From GCA-002715885 sp045561575 (GTDB lineage Bacteria; Bacteroidota; Bacteroidia; Flavobacteriales; BACL11): a stretch of 64,000 nt of DNA. The stretch is taken from positions 1 to 64,000 of the forward strand of contig JBJKXM010000004.1 in assembly GCA_045561575.1 (NCBI GenBank), written 5' to 3'. The position numbers were made by a program, and so were the translations under genes. Below are positions 16,718 through 26,345 of the stretch, piece by piece. Positions within the stretch are counted from its first letter, which is position 1. Each line of letters opens with the position of its first letter. A model generated the notes under the pieces. It searched no databases, was not told the origin of the DNA, and saw only the letters and a list, made by a program, of their open reading frames with translations.

Positions 16718-18625
16718 TTATTTTTTCTCATCATCAACTTCTTCAAAATCAACATCAGTAACATCATCACTTGCAGGAGAATCTTGTTGACTATTCTCAG
16801 CACCTGATGCTGCTTTTGCCTCTTCAGTTGCTTTGTACATTTCTTCAGAAGCAACTTTCCAGGCTTCATTGATTTTTTCCATTGCACTATCAATTGAATT
16901 AAGATCTTTGCTAGTATGAGCTGTTTTTAACTCAGCTAATGCTTCCTCAATTGGCTTTTTCTTATCTTCTGATAATTTTTCACCAAATTCTTTAAGTTGT
17001 TTTTCTGTTTGAAAAATCATTGCATCAGCTCCATTGATTTTATCTACAGTTTCTTTTGCATTTTTATCAGCATCAGCATTTGCCTCAGCTTCTTTTTTCA
17101 TTTTATCAATTTCTGCTTCTGACAATCCAGAAGATGCTTCAATCTTGATATTTTGCTCTTTTCCAGTTGCTTTATCTTTAGCAGAAACATTTAAAATTCC
17201 ATTTGCATCAATATCAAATGTAACTTCAATTTGAGGAACTCCTCTAGGTGCTGGAGGAATATCAGCTAATTGAAATCTTCCAATGGATTTATTATCAGCT
17301 GCCATAGGTCTTTCTCCTTGTAAAACATGAATATCTACAGCAGGCTGATTATCTGCAGCGGTAGAAAATACTTCTGATTTTTTTGTAGGAATAGTTGTAT
17401 TTGATTCAATTAATTTAGTCATAACACCTCCCATTGTTTCAATACCAAGTGACAAAGGAGTTACATCTAATAACAAGACATCCTTAACATCACCAGAAAG
17501 AACACCTCCTTGAATTGCTGCTCCTATTGCAACTACTTCATCTGGATTTACCCCCTTAGAAGGAGCTTTTTTGAAATGCTTCTCTACAACAGCTTGAATA
17601 GCAGGAATTCTTGTTGAACCACCAACTAAAATAACCTCATCAATATCTGAAGCAGTCATTCCAGCATCTTTTAAAGCACTCTGACATGGTTTAATTGTGT
17701 TTTGTATTAAAGTATCAGATAATTGCTCAAATTGAGCTCTTGTCAATGTTCTAACTAAGTGCTTAGGACCAGAAGCTGTTGCTGTAACATATGGAAGATT
17801 AATTTCAGTTTGAGTAGAACTTGAGAGTTCAACTTTAGCTTTTTCAGCTGCTTCTTTCAAACGCTGTAATGCCATAGGATCATCTCTAAGATCCATCTTT
17901 TCATCTTTTTTAAATTCTTCAGCTAGCCAATCAATAATTACTTGATCGAAATCATCACCTCCCAAATGTGTATCCCCATTAGTTGACTTAACTTCAAAAA
18001 CTCCATCACCAAGCTCTAATATTGAAATATCAAACGTACCTCCTCCAAGGTCAAAAACAGCAATTGTTCTGTCTTTATCTGACTTATCTAATCCATATGC
18101 TAAAGCAGCTGCAGTTGGTTCATTAATAATTCTTTTGACCGTTAAACCTGCAATTTCACCAGCTTCTTTGGTTGCTTGACGTTGAGCGTCATTAAAATAT
18201 GCTGGAACAGTTACAACTGCTTCGGAAACAGTTTGCCCAAGATAATCTTCAGCAGTTTTTTTCATTTTCTGTAAAACCATTGCTGAAATTTCTTGAGGGG
18301 TATAAAGTCTATCATCAATTTTAACTCTTGGAGTATTATTATCTCCTTTAACTACATTATATGAAACATTCTTAATCTCTTTACTCATTGAAGAAAAACT
18401 TTCCCCCATAAATCTTTTAATTGAAGAAATTGTTTTTTCAGGGTTTGTTATTGCTTGTCTTTTTGCGCTATCTCCTACTTTTCTTTCTCCACCCTCAATA
18501 AAAGCTACAATTGAAGGAGTTGTTCTTGCTCCTTCTGCATTTGGAATTACAACAGGCTCATTACCCTCCATAACTGAAACGCATGAATTTGTTGTTCCTA
18601 AATCTATTCCTATTATTTTACTCAT
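16718..18625 (-). CDS. dnaK: Molecular chaperone DnaK (Hsp70)
   Basis: 635 residues, full length. The nucleotide-binding domain carries IGIDLGTTNSCV, VFDLGGGTFDISIL and VGGSTRIPA. The substrate domain starts near LLLDVTPLSLGIETMGG, and the acidic tail ends VDFEEVDDEKK. It refolds proteins with DnaJ and GrpE, neither of which is in the window. It stands alone: about 140 nt upstream without a gene and a terminator downstream. I found no clear CIRCE-like inverted repeat and no perfect TAnnTTTG box upstream. Confidence 0.99.
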   Translation of the reverse strand: MSKIIGIDLGTTNSCVSVMEGNEPVVIPNAEGARTTPSIVAFIEGGERKVGDSAKRQAITNPEKTISSIKRFMGESFSSMSKEIKNVSYNVVKGDNNTPRVKIDDRLYTPQEISAMVLQKMKKTAEDYLGQTVSEAVVTVPAYFNDAQRQATKEAGEIAGLTVKRIINEPTAAALAYGLDKSDKDRTIAVFDLGGGTFDISILELGDGVFEVKSTNGDTHLGGDDFDQVIIDWLAEEFKKDEKMDLRDDPMALQRLKEAAEKAKVELSSSTQTEINLPYVTATASGPKHLVRTLTRAQFEQLSDTLIQNTIKPCQSALKDAGMTASDIDEVILVGGSTRIPAIQAVVEKHFKKAPSKGVNPDEVVAIGAAIQGGVLSGDVKDVLLLDVTPLSLGIETMGGVMTKLIESNTTIPTKKSEVFSTAADNQPAVDIHVLQGERPMAADNKSIGRFQLADIPPAPRGVPQIEVTFDIDANGILNVSAKDKATGKEQNIKIEASSGLSEAEIDKMKKEAEANADADKNAKETVDKINGADAMIFQTEKQLKEFGEKLSEDKKKPIEEALAELKTAHTSKDLNSIDSAMEKINEAWKVASEEMYKATEEAKAASGAENSQQDSPASDDVTDVDFEEVDDEKK

Positions 18626-18769
18626 TTTTTTATATTTTATTTTTAATTCAAATTTTAATTCGATTAACTATATTGCAAATAGCGTACCAAATAAAAAAGA
18701 TTAAAAAAAAACTGACAAAAATGGTTTTATAAAAAAATTTATGAGAAGATATGTTGACAAAATGTCATT

Positions 18770-19753
18770 TTATTCAAAACCTAGGTCCAAATCATTAATC
18801 ATATAGTTAAGAGTACTATTAGTCAATTCAATACCTTTAATATCGTCGTATGTATATCTTGATGAAAAAAGACCTACCCCATTATCAATGTTTGAAAAGA
18901 CAGGTCTTTCCTGTACAATTCCTGAAAAGGGTTGATTTACATCAATATAAGTTTTTAGATCTTGTGCTCCTATTGTCATAACCAAATCAAGATTTAGAAA
19001 TTGTTTAGTGGTATTATTATCTAAATTGTTTTCTAAAAACTGAAAGAATTGATCTCCTTTTATTTTAAGACTCATATTTCCACTAGAATATTCAACAATT
19101 GGTTGACTCCATGATAAACTATTAACTATACCACTTTCAAGATAATTAATTAAAATATCAAGTTGATAAATCACTCCATTGTTTGAATTTTGCCATTCAA
19201 TATTTTTGGTTCTAAATCTTAAACTATCAGCTAATTCACCATTATATAAGCCCCATTCAAATGAAGGATTTAAAGATTCGAAACTAAAAGAATTAATAAT
19301 TTCAGTTTCAGAAGTAACTTTTTGACCAGATGATAAATTTAAAATTTCTAAAACATAAATAGAATTAGTGTTATAAAAGGAAGAAGGCTTTTTAAATGTA
19401 TAAATAATATTATCATCAGTAGAAAAAAGACCATCATCTTTATCAAGAACTGTGTCTGTTAAAACTACTGTAGATAAAGTATCATATGTATTAAAAACTT
19501 GTTCTCTAACTCTATGTATTTTAACAATTAAATTTGAAGGGTCATAATTAGTTGAATCAGAAATTGAAGCCATTTGAATAGCATCTCCTTGTCCTAAATA
19601 CGCTTTATTAATCTTTATAAGCTGATCTTCGTTATTAGGGTCAATTAATCCATATACTATTGTTACATTCTTCCAATTAGCATTAACATCAAAATCTGTT
19701 TCACATGAAAAAAGTAAAGGAAGAATTAGAAATAATAAATTTTTAATTTTCAT
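18770..19753 (-). CDS. DUF4249 family lipoprotein
   Basis: 327 residues. Lipobox FSC with Cys17 (PLLFSCETDFD), then the family opening TIVYGLIDPNNEDQLIKINKAYLG and a beta-rich body. DUF4249 lipoproteins are normally encoded beside a TonB-dependent receptor and probably help outer-membrane uptake; no receptor is present here, so this copy is an orphan. It is divergent from the coiled-coil gene at 19822. Its -7 box lies 5 nt from the ATG, so the mRNA may be leaderless. Confidence 0.9.
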   Translation of the reverse strand: MKIKNLLFLILPLLFSCETDFDVNANWKNVTIVYGLIDPNNEDQLIKINKAYLGQGDAIQMASISDSTNYDPSNLIVKIHRVREQVFNTYDTLSTVVLTDTVLDKDDGLFSTDDNIIYTFKKPSSFYNTNSIYVLEILNLSSGQKVTSETEIINSFSFESLNPSFEWGLYNGELADSLRFRTKNIEWQNSNNGVIYQLDILINYLESGIVNSLSWSQPIVEYSSGNMSLKIKGDQFFQFLENNLDNNTTKQFLNLDLVMTIGAQDLKTYIDVNQPFSGIVQERPVFSNIDNGVGLFSSRYTYDDIKGIELTNSTLNYMINDLDLGFE

Positions 19754-19758
19754 AGGTG

Positions 19759-19766
19759 CAAACTTA
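19759..19766 (-). promoter_or_regulatory. -7 box TAAGTTTG for the DUF4249 gene
   Basis: Minus-strand TAAGTTTG ends at 19759, only 5 nt before the ATG at 19753. A start site 4-7 nt downstream of the box would fall on the start codon. Confidence 0.55.
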
Positions 19767-19799
19767 TTGATTTTAATCTTAAGATATGTTCAATATTTG

Positions 19800-19807
19800 T
19801 AAATTTG
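19800..19807 (+). promoter_or_regulatory. -7 box TAAATTTG for the coiled-coil gene
   Basis: Perfect TAnnTTTG match 14 nt before the GTG start at 19822. Confidence 0.5.
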
Positions 19808-19821
19808 CTAATAAAAAATAA

Positions 19822-21597
19822 GTGTCCAAAAAAATCACCATATTACTAGCTTTTTTCCTTCTAGGAAACTTGTTCTTAAAAGCTCAAAAAATCAACGATA
19901 ATAAATTTAGTTTTAAACTAATTGGAGAGGATTTCATAAAAAAACAAGACAACTTTCCAATAGTCAGAGATAATGAAAATTATTTTATCATTGATGAAAA
20001 TGAATATCTAATCATTAGAGAAAATAATAATAGTGATTATGCAATAATTCTAGATGAAAGTCTTGCTAAAAATACTTTTCAGAGAACAGCTGTTAAATTA
20101 GGCCCATCAGACAATCCAAAGTCAAGTTTTGGAATTATTTTGAAAGCAAATAAAGAATTTAGTAAAGCTCTGATTTTTGAAATTAATAATGAGGGAAAGT
20201 TTAGAATTAAGGAACTTAAAAACAATACCTATAATTATCTGTCTAAAAAGAAAAATAGATGGTTAAAAAACAAAGCCATTAAGAAGGTAAATAAATATAA
20301 TATAATTGAAATCAAATCAGTAAATAATCTAATTAGAATAATAGTCAATAAGACTGAAATCACAACACTAGAATATAAAAACAATCAAGATACTTACTCT
20401 GGAATATTGGTTGGACCAGACACTAAAGCTAGAATTAAATACTTTTATCTTAATACAGATAAATCAAATGCAAAACAAAATAATACAACTGATATAGTAA
20501 AAGAAATTAATAATACAGAAATTGAATCATATTTCAATAAAGATGAATTTATATCTACCATTAACACATTAGAATCTAAAATTAAAAGTCAAGAGAAAAT
20601 AATTAAAAATTTAAAAAATGATATTTTACTTAGTGATAAAACTAGTGATATTGAAAAATTTAAAATAGATCTTAAAGACAGTAATGAAAAGTTAGAAAGC
20701 CAAAAACGAGAAATCGATAAATTAACAAATCAAAACAAAGAATTAATTTCTACTCAAAATCAAGAAAAAACAGTAAATGAAGAAAAGCTGATCAATTTAA
20801 ATGAAAAATTAAATGGTCTAGCTTTTGAAAATAAAAATCTTCAAAAAGAAATAGAGATAAAAGCTGATCAAATAACTAAGCTTAAAAATAACTTATCACA
20901 ACTTAAGAACGAAAAAAATTCTTTGAATAATTTGAAAGATAAAAATAAAGATTTGTTAAACAATAAATCAAAAGAAATTACAAGCTTAAAAGAAAAGCTA
21001 AAATCTGAAAAAGATGCCTCTATTTTGACTCAAAAAGAAAATCAAAAAAAATACAATCAGCTTGAAATACAAAATTTAAATTTAAATAAGAATAATAACA
21101 TTTTATCAAAAAAACTTAATACTCTTGAATCAGATAATCTAAGACTTATTGAAGATAAAAAAACAATTGCTAAAGAAAGTCTTGAACTCAATAATAAATC
21201 AAATCAATTGATTACTGAAAACAAAACAAAAAATGAAAAGATAAATCAATTAAGTAAGGAATTAAAAAAACAAAAAGAAAATAATAGATTTCTAAAGGAT
21301 TTATTCGTTTATAAAGATTTCGAACTTAATGGAGTAATTCCAAAACAAGAAATAAAAGAGGAAATAAAAGAAAAGGTAGAATTATCAAATGACTCCATAT
21401 TCACTTTACAATTAGGAGTATTTCATTACCCAACTTCAGAATTCAAAGATCTAAAAAATACATACAATATAATTGAGAGTAATCTTTATAAATATTTCTA
21501 TGGAAAATATGACAACTTAAATGATGTAAATATAGATTTAGAAAATTTAAAAAAACTAGGTTACAACAACGCTTTTATTGTGAAAAAATTAAACTAA
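19822..21597 (+). CDS. Exported coiled-coil protein with SPOR-like C-terminus
   Basis: 591 residues from a GTG start. Signal peptide to about residue 21 (FLKAQK). Residues about 25-215 look like a beta-sandwich of the LamG/DUF1080 kind (FGIILKANKEFSK, SGILVGPDTKARI). From about 240 to 500 the sequence is an almost unbroken Lys/Glu/Asn-rich coiled coil. The last 65 residues (FTLQLGVFHYPTSEF ... LGYNNAFIVKKLN) resemble a SPOR domain, which binds denuded peptidoglycan. It could link the cell wall to a periplasmic or outer-membrane ligand. No homologue is recognised by name. It ends 5 nt before panB. Confidence 0.7.
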   Translation: MSKKITILLAFFLLGNLFLKAQKINDNKFSFKLIGEDFIKKQDNFPIVRDNENYFIIDENEYLIIRENNNSDYAIILDESLAKNTFQRTAVKLGPSDNPKSSFGIILKANKEFSKALIFEINNEGKFRIKELKNNTYNYLSKKKNRWLKNKAIKKVNKYNIIEIKSVNNLIRIIVNKTEITTLEYKNNQDTYSGILVGPDTKARIKYFYLNTDKSNAKQNNTTDIVKEINNTEIESYFNKDEFISTINTLESKIKSQEKIIKNLKNDILLSDKTSDIEKFKIDLKDSNEKLESQKREIDKLTNQNKELISTQNQEKTVNEEKLINLNEKLNGLAFENKNLQKEIEIKADQITKLKNNLSQLKNEKNSLNNLKDKNKDLLNNKSKEITSLKEKLKSEKDASILTQKENQKKYNQLEIQNLNLNKNNNILSKKLNTLESDNLRLIEDKKTIAKESLELNNKSNQLITENKTKNEKINQLSKELKKQKENNRFLKDLFVYKDFELNGVIPKQEIKEEIKEKVELSNDSIFTLQLGVFHYPTSEFKDLKNTYNIIESNLYKYFYGKYDNLNDVNIDLENLKKLGYNNAFIVKKLN

Positions 21598-21602
21598 TTA
21601 TC

Positions 21603-22421
21603 ATGTCAAAAGTTAATAAAGAATATAAAAAAGTAACAACCAATTCTTTACAAGAAATTAAAAGAAACGGGGGTAAGATCTCAATGCTAACAGCATATGA
21701 TTTTACTTTGGCAAAAATTATTGATAGTGCAGGTATTGATATTATTCTAGTTGGTGACTCTGCATCCAATGTAATGGCAGGACATGAAACAACATTACCA
21801 ATCACATTAGATCAAATGATTTACCATGCCTCTTCAGTTGTTAGAGCAACAAATAGAGCCTTAGTTGTAGTTGACATGCCTTTTGGAACATATCAAGGAA
21901 ATTCAAAAAAAGCTATTGACTCTGCTATAAGAATAATGAAAGAAACTGGTGGTCATTCTATTAAACTTGAAGGAGGAAATGAAATAATTGAATCGGTTAA
22001 AAGAATATTAAGTGCAGGTATACCTGTTATGGGACATCTTGGTTTAACACCACAATCAATTTATAAATTTGGAACCTACACTGTAAGAGCAAAAGAAGAG
22101 GAAGAAGCCAAAAAATTATTGGAAGATGCAAAACTTTTAGAAGAGTCTGGCTGCTTTGCAATTGTGCTTGAAAAAGTTCCAGCTAAACTCGCTAAAAAAG
22201 TTGCAAAAAATCTATCAATACCTGTAATTGGCATTGGAGCTGGAGCTGATGTAGACGGACAGGTTTTAGTGCTTCACGACATGCTTGGCATGAATCATGA
22301 TTTTAACCCAAGATTTTTAAGAAGATATCTTAATCTTCACGACGACATTTCAAATGCAGTAACTCAGTATATATCAGATGTAAAAAGTTCAGATTTTCCA
22401 AATAATAATGAGCAATACTGA
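21603..22421 (+). CDS. panB: 3-methyl-2-oxobutanoate hydroxymethyltransferase
   Basis: 272 residues, a complete PanB: SMLTAYDFTLAKIIDSAGID, VGDSASNVMAGHETT with the metal and substrate residues, MPFGTYQ, VMGHLGLTPQS and IGIGAGADVDGQVLVLHDMLG. It transfers a hydroxymethyl group from methylene-THF to ketoisovalerate in pantothenate synthesis. The 3' end overlaps the pseudouridine synthase gene by 14 nt, a common arrangement in Bacteroidota. Confidence 0.98.
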   Translation: MSKVNKEYKKVTTNSLQEIKRNGGKISMLTAYDFTLAKIIDSAGIDIILVGDSASNVMAGHETTLPITLDQMIYHASSVVRATNRALVVVDMPFGTYQGNSKKAIDSAIRIMKETGGHSIKLEGGNEIIESVKRILSAGIPVMGHLGLTPQSIYKFGTYTVRAKEEEEAKKLLEDAKLLEESGCFAIVLEKVPAKLAKKVAKNLSIPVIGIGAGADVDGQVLVLHDMLGMNHDFNPRFLRRYLNLHDDISNAVTQYISDVKSSDFPNNNEQY

Positions 22422-23082
22422 TCTTGACATTTTATACGAAGACAATCATCTTATTGCTATAAATAAAAAGTCAGGAGATATTGTTCAGGGTGACAAAACT
22501 GGTGATGAACCTCTTTCTGAAAAATTAAAAAAATTTATAAAGCATAAATATAACAAGCCAGGCAATGTATACTTAGGTACTATTCATAGAATTGACAGAC
22601 CTACCTCTGGAGTTTTATTGTTTGCGAAGACAAGCAAAGCACTCTCTAGAATGAATGAAAAGTTTAGAAATAATGAAGTAGACAAAACTTATTGGGCAGT
22701 TGTTAAGAATAAACTCCCAAAAAAAAATGATGTTATTGAGAATTACCTGACTAAAAATCAAGTTAAAAACAAATCATTTATCTCAAATTCAAAAAACGGA
22801 AAATATTCAAAACTAGAATATAAACAAGTTAAAAAACTAGACAATTATTTTATCTATGAAATTAATCCTTTTACTGGAAGACATCATCAAATTAGAGTTC
22901 AGTTAGCATCAATGGGATCACCAATTAAAGGAGATCTAAAATACGGAGCAAAAAGAAGTAACAAAGATGGTAGTATAAACTTACACGCAAGAGAGATTAC
23001 ATTTAATCACCCTACAAAACAAGAGAAAATTAAAATTGTTGCACCTCTGCCAAAAGCAAATATTTGGGAACTCATTAATTAG
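22408..23082 (+). CDS. RluA-family pseudouridine synthase
   Basis: 224 residues, catalytic domain only, without an S4 domain. The catalytic Asp is in HRIDRPTSGVLLFAKT; the later family block FTGRHHQIRVQLASMG and the closing LHAREITFNHP are present. It isomerises uridine in rRNA or tRNA; the target site is not predictable. It overlaps panB at its start, and its stop overlaps the convergent priA stop by 8 nt. Confidence 0.93.
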   Translation: MSNTDLDILYEDNHLIAINKKSGDIVQGDKTGDEPLSEKLKKFIKHKYNKPGNVYLGTIHRIDRPTSGVLLFAKTSKALSRMNEKFRNNEVDKTYWAVVKNKLPKKNDVIENYLTKNQVKNKSFISNSKNGKYSKLEYKQVKKLDNYFIYEINPFTGRHHQIRVQLASMGSPIKGDLKYGAKRSNKDGSINLHAREITFNHPTKQEKIKIVAPLPKANIWELIN

Positions 23083-25474
23083 GGTCTACATCAATTTGCA
23101 CAACACATCCTTCTAATAATTTATTACTTTTCATATGTGATAATAAAAGAGATACTATTTTTTTAGCTTCTGCATATGATTTATTGACTTCGATTTTTAA
23201 CATTATATTTTTTATGAAGTAATTTTTAACTTTAGATATTACTGGATACTCAGGACCTAAAACCCTATCATTGAAACTATCTCTTAAAAATGTGGAAAAT
23301 ATATTTGTCACCTTATCTAAAATATAATGATCTGTATGTCTAAACCGAACAATTAATAACTTGGAAAAAGGAGGATAATTAAAAGTTTTTCTTTCTGAAA
23401 TCTGTAAATTATAAAATTTATTAAAGGAATGTTTTGTTACATAATCTAAAATTTCATGATCAGGATTATAAGTTTGCAAAATAACTTTACCTTGTTTTTC
23501 TTTCCTTCCAGCTCTACCAGAAACTTGAGACAATAATTGAAATGCTCTCTCATGAGATCTAAAATCTGGGTAATTTAACATACTATCTGCGTCAATTATT
23601 CCTACAAGAGAAACGTTATCGAAGTCAAATCCTTTTGCAATCATCTGTGTACCAACTAAAATATCAATATTTGATTGCTGAAAATCAAGGATTATCTCTT
23701 CATATGCATTTTTTCTTCTTGTTGTGTCATGATCCATTCTAGAAATTTTATGATCAGGAAATATTTCTTGCAATGATTCCACAATATGTTCGGTTCCAAA
23801 TCCTTTCCTTGTAAATGAATTTGAATTACATGACTTACAATTATTTTCCAAAGACTCAACATAACCACAATAGTGACATTTAAGTTGATTAAAAGACTTA
23901 TGAAATGTAAGACTAACAGAACAATATTTACAACTGACAGCTAAACCACATGAATCACATGATAATACTTTAGAATATCCTCTCTTATTTTGAAATAATA
24001 TAATTTGTTTATTTAATTCTAATTGTATTGAAATTTCATCAATAAGTTTTTTTGAAAAAAAACCGGTCATTTCTTTCTTTAGAAAACCTTTTTTTAAATC
24101 AACTGCTTCAATTTTAGGCAATTTAATATCTGAATATCTTTTTAAAAGTTCAACAAAGCCAAATTTCCCTTGCATAGCATTATAATAAGATTCAATTGCA
24201 GGAGTAGCTGACCCAAGTAAAACTTTAGCATTATATAAAGATGCCAAATAAATAGCTGCATCTCTAGCATGATATCTTGGTGATGGTTGTTGTTGTTTAT
24301 ATGAAGAATCATGCTCTTCATCAATGATAATAAGCCCTAAATTACGAAAGGGAAGAAAAATTGAAGAGCGAACTCCAAGCAAAACTGAGCAATTACCACT
24401 AATTGATTTCCAAACCTCTACCCTTTCTGAATTGTTTAAATTAGAATGAAAAACACCAACCTTATCTCCAAAATGCTTTTGTAATCTTCTTACGATTTGA
24501 ATAGTAAGTGCTATTTCTGGAAGTAAGTATAAAACTTGTTTTCCTTTTTGTATTTCTTTTTCTATTAACTTAATATAAATTTCCGTCTTTCCGCTAGATG
24601 TTACTCCATGCAATAAACAAACATCTTTTTCACGAAAATTTTGCTTTATACTTTTATAAGCAACAGATTGTTCATTTGAAAGTTTATGTATTGGTTTTGT
24701 TTGATGTAAAAAAGGAGTTATTCTGCTAATAGAAACTTTTTTTATAGCAATAACTTTCTTTTTTTCTAATGATTTAAAAACAGCTTTTGAAATATTAGAC
24801 TTTTTTATTAAGTCAGAAAGTACAGTATGATCTTTATTTAATTTTAAAAATTCATATAGCTCATTCTGCTTCGAAGTTAATGATAATTTACCATCTATTT
24901 TATTTAAAATTACTTGTGAAATTAGCTTTTCAGAATACTTTTTATTTATAAACTCATGAACACTTATAATTTCTTTATCAATTAATTTATTAATAATTTT
25001 AAAATAATTTGGAAAAGAAAGCATTTCCTTTATTTGTTTAATTGAAATATTAGGTTTATGGTTTATGGCATTTATAACCTCTTGCTCTTTATCATCTAAC
25101 TTTGAAGAGATAAAATCATTTATTTTTAATCTTGTCTCGCTAGCTAATTTTAATGAATTGGGCAATGCAGCACTCATTACATCACCGATATTTGCTATAT
25201 AATATTTAGACAGCCACATCCAAAATTTAATATGCCGAGTTTCAAGAATGGATTCTTTATCTAAAACAGAAACAACTTTTTTTATTTTGAAACCCTCAGA
25301 CTTTTCATTAGTAATATTAACAACAACAGCTGTATACAGTTTTTTAATTCCAAATTGCACAATAACGCGCTGTCCTATTTGAATACCCTCTGATTTTTCA
25401 ATAGCATATTGGTAAATACCATCAACTGATAAAGGAACAATTACATCAATATATTCAAGAGAATGTGACATCAA
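23075..25474 (-). CDS. priA: Primosomal protein N' (PriA helicase)
   Basis: 799 residues. N-terminal DNA-binding domain, then Walker A GVTSSGKTE, Walker B DEEHD and the aromatic loop SSYKQQ. Eight zinc-binding cysteines follow in CDSCGLAVSCKYC, CHYCGYVESLENNCKSC, and the C-terminal helicase motifs include GTQMIAKGFDFDNVSLVGI and QVSGRAGR. It restarts stalled replication forks. Either of the two leading Met codons could be the start. Confidence 0.97.
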   Translation of the reverse strand: MMSHSLEYIDVIVPLSVDGIYQYAIEKSEGIQIGQRVIVQFGIKKLYTAVVVNITNEKSEGFKIKKVVSVLDKESILETRHIKFWMWLSKYYIANIGDVMSAALPNSLKLASETRLKINDFISSKLDDKEQEVINAINHKPNISIKQIKEMLSFPNYFKIINKLIDKEIISVHEFINKKYSEKLISQVILNKIDGKLSLTSKQNELYEFLKLNKDHTVLSDLIKKSNISKAVFKSLEKKKVIAIKKVSISRITPFLHQTKPIHKLSNEQSVAYKSIKQNFREKDVCLLHGVTSSGKTEIYIKLIEKEIQKGKQVLYLLPEIALTIQIVRRLQKHFGDKVGVFHSNLNNSERVEVWKSISGNCSVLLGVRSSIFLPFRNLGLIIIDEEHDSSYKQQQPSPRYHARDAAIYLASLYNAKVLLGSATPAIESYYNAMQGKFGFVELLKRYSDIKLPKIEAVDLKKGFLKKEMTGFFSKKLIDEISIQLELNKQIILFQNKRGYSKVLSCDSCGLAVSCKYCSVSLTFHKSFNQLKCHYCGYVESLENNCKSCNSNSFTRKGFGTEHIVESLQEIFPDHKISRMDHDTTRRKNAYEEIILDFQQSNIDILVGTQMIAKGFDFDNVSLVGIIDADSMLNYPDFRSHERAFQLLSQVSGRAGRKEKQGKVILQTYNPDHEILDYVTKHSFNKFYNLQISERKTFNYPPFSKLLIVRFRHTDHYILDKVTNIFSTFLRDSFNDRVLGPEYPVISKVKNYFIKNIMLKIEVNKSYAEAKKIVSLLLSHMKSNKLLEGCVVQIDVDPN

Positions 25475-25568
25475 ACAAAAATGCTTAAAATAGATTATTT
25501 ATTAATTGAATTAATAAGAAAATTTAATATACATAATAAAGCTTGTTATATCATCTTTTTAATATTAC

Positions 25569-25576
25569 TAAATTTG
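25569..25576 (+). promoter_or_regulatory. -7 box TAAATTTG for the mbnP-like gene
   Basis: Perfect TAnnTTTG match 11 nt before the ATG at 25588. A TTG at 25543-25545 could be the -33 element, though the 23-nt spacing is long. Confidence 0.5.
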
Positions 25577-25587
25577 TAAAAAAAATC

Positions 25588-26343
25588 ATGAAAAATTTAT
25601 TCTTGCCAATTCTAGTTTTAGCGTTAATTATTTCTTCTTGTGGAGAAACAAATGAAAATAATGACAGTAAAGTCATTTTGAATTTCAATCACTTATGTGA
25701 CAATGCTACGCTATCTAATAATTTATTAAGTCATATTAATGAAGCTGGAGAAAATTATAATGTACAAACTCTTAAATATATTTTAACAGATATAAAACTA
25801 ATTAGTGACTATAAAGATCATGATGCAATTGTAATAAAAGATTTACATTTTGTAGATTTTTCAGATCCATCAACAATGTATATTGAAAGTGAAGTAATAG
25901 AAAATGGATCATATACACTTTCATTTAGATTTGGACTACATGCAGACTTTAATATAGCTGATAATTATACTAATGAAAGTTTTCATTCTTCTATGGACTG
26001 GCCTCCAATGATTGATCCAAATACAGGAATGGAAATGGGAGGAGGATACCATTATATGAAATTAGAAGGTGCATACATTAATGATTCAATCTTTTACAAC
26101 ACACATACAGGACCAACTATGGCAATGGATAACTCTTTCGTCGTAAATTTTGACACACAATTAAATATAGACAACAACACAGGGAACTTAGAATATTCTG
26201 TTAATATGAATATTAATAATTGGTATCAAAACCCAAATACCATAAATCTTGCTCCAATGATAATGATGGATATGCAAAAGCAGATGCAATTAATGAATAA
26301 TGGGATGACAGATGTATTCACACTACAAGGTATATTAGATTAA
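25588..26343 (+). CDS. MbnP family copper-binding lipoprotein
   Basis: About 251 residues from the ATG at 25588 (MKNLFLPILVLALIISSC); an earlier in-frame start falls upstream of the promoter box. The lipobox is SSCG. The body matches the MbnP family: NYNVQTLKYILTDIKL, SFRFGLHAD, and the core MDWPPMIDP and GGGYHYMKLEG. MbnP proteins bind copper, in one studied member using a kynurenine made from Trp by the partner MbnH; the Trp in MDWPP is a candidate. The partner-type gene follows 2 nt after the stop. No methanobactin genes are seen, which is usual for Bacteroidota copies. Confidence 0.88.
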   Translation: MKNLFLPILVLALIISSCGETNENNDSKVILNFNHLCDNATLSNNLLSHINEAGENYNVQTLKYILTDIKLISDYKDHDAIVIKDLHFVDFSDPSTMYIESEVIENGSYTLSFRFGLHADFNIADNYTNESFHSSMDWPPMIDPNTGMEMGGGYHYMKLEGAYINDSIFYNTHTGPTMAMDNSFVVNFDTQLNIDNNTGNLEYSVNMNINNWYQNPNTINLAPMIMMDMQKQMQLMNNGMTDVFTLQGILD

Positions 26344-26345
26344 TT

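Noticed and set aside
18626..18769. CIRCE or other heat-shock operator upstream of dnaK
   Set aside because: No inverted repeat of the CIRCE type (TTAGCACTC-N9-GAGTGCTAA) and no perfect -7 box could be found by eye.
24142..24324. Small ORF inside priA
   Set aside because: Frame shadow of the helicase motifs; no start signal or homology.
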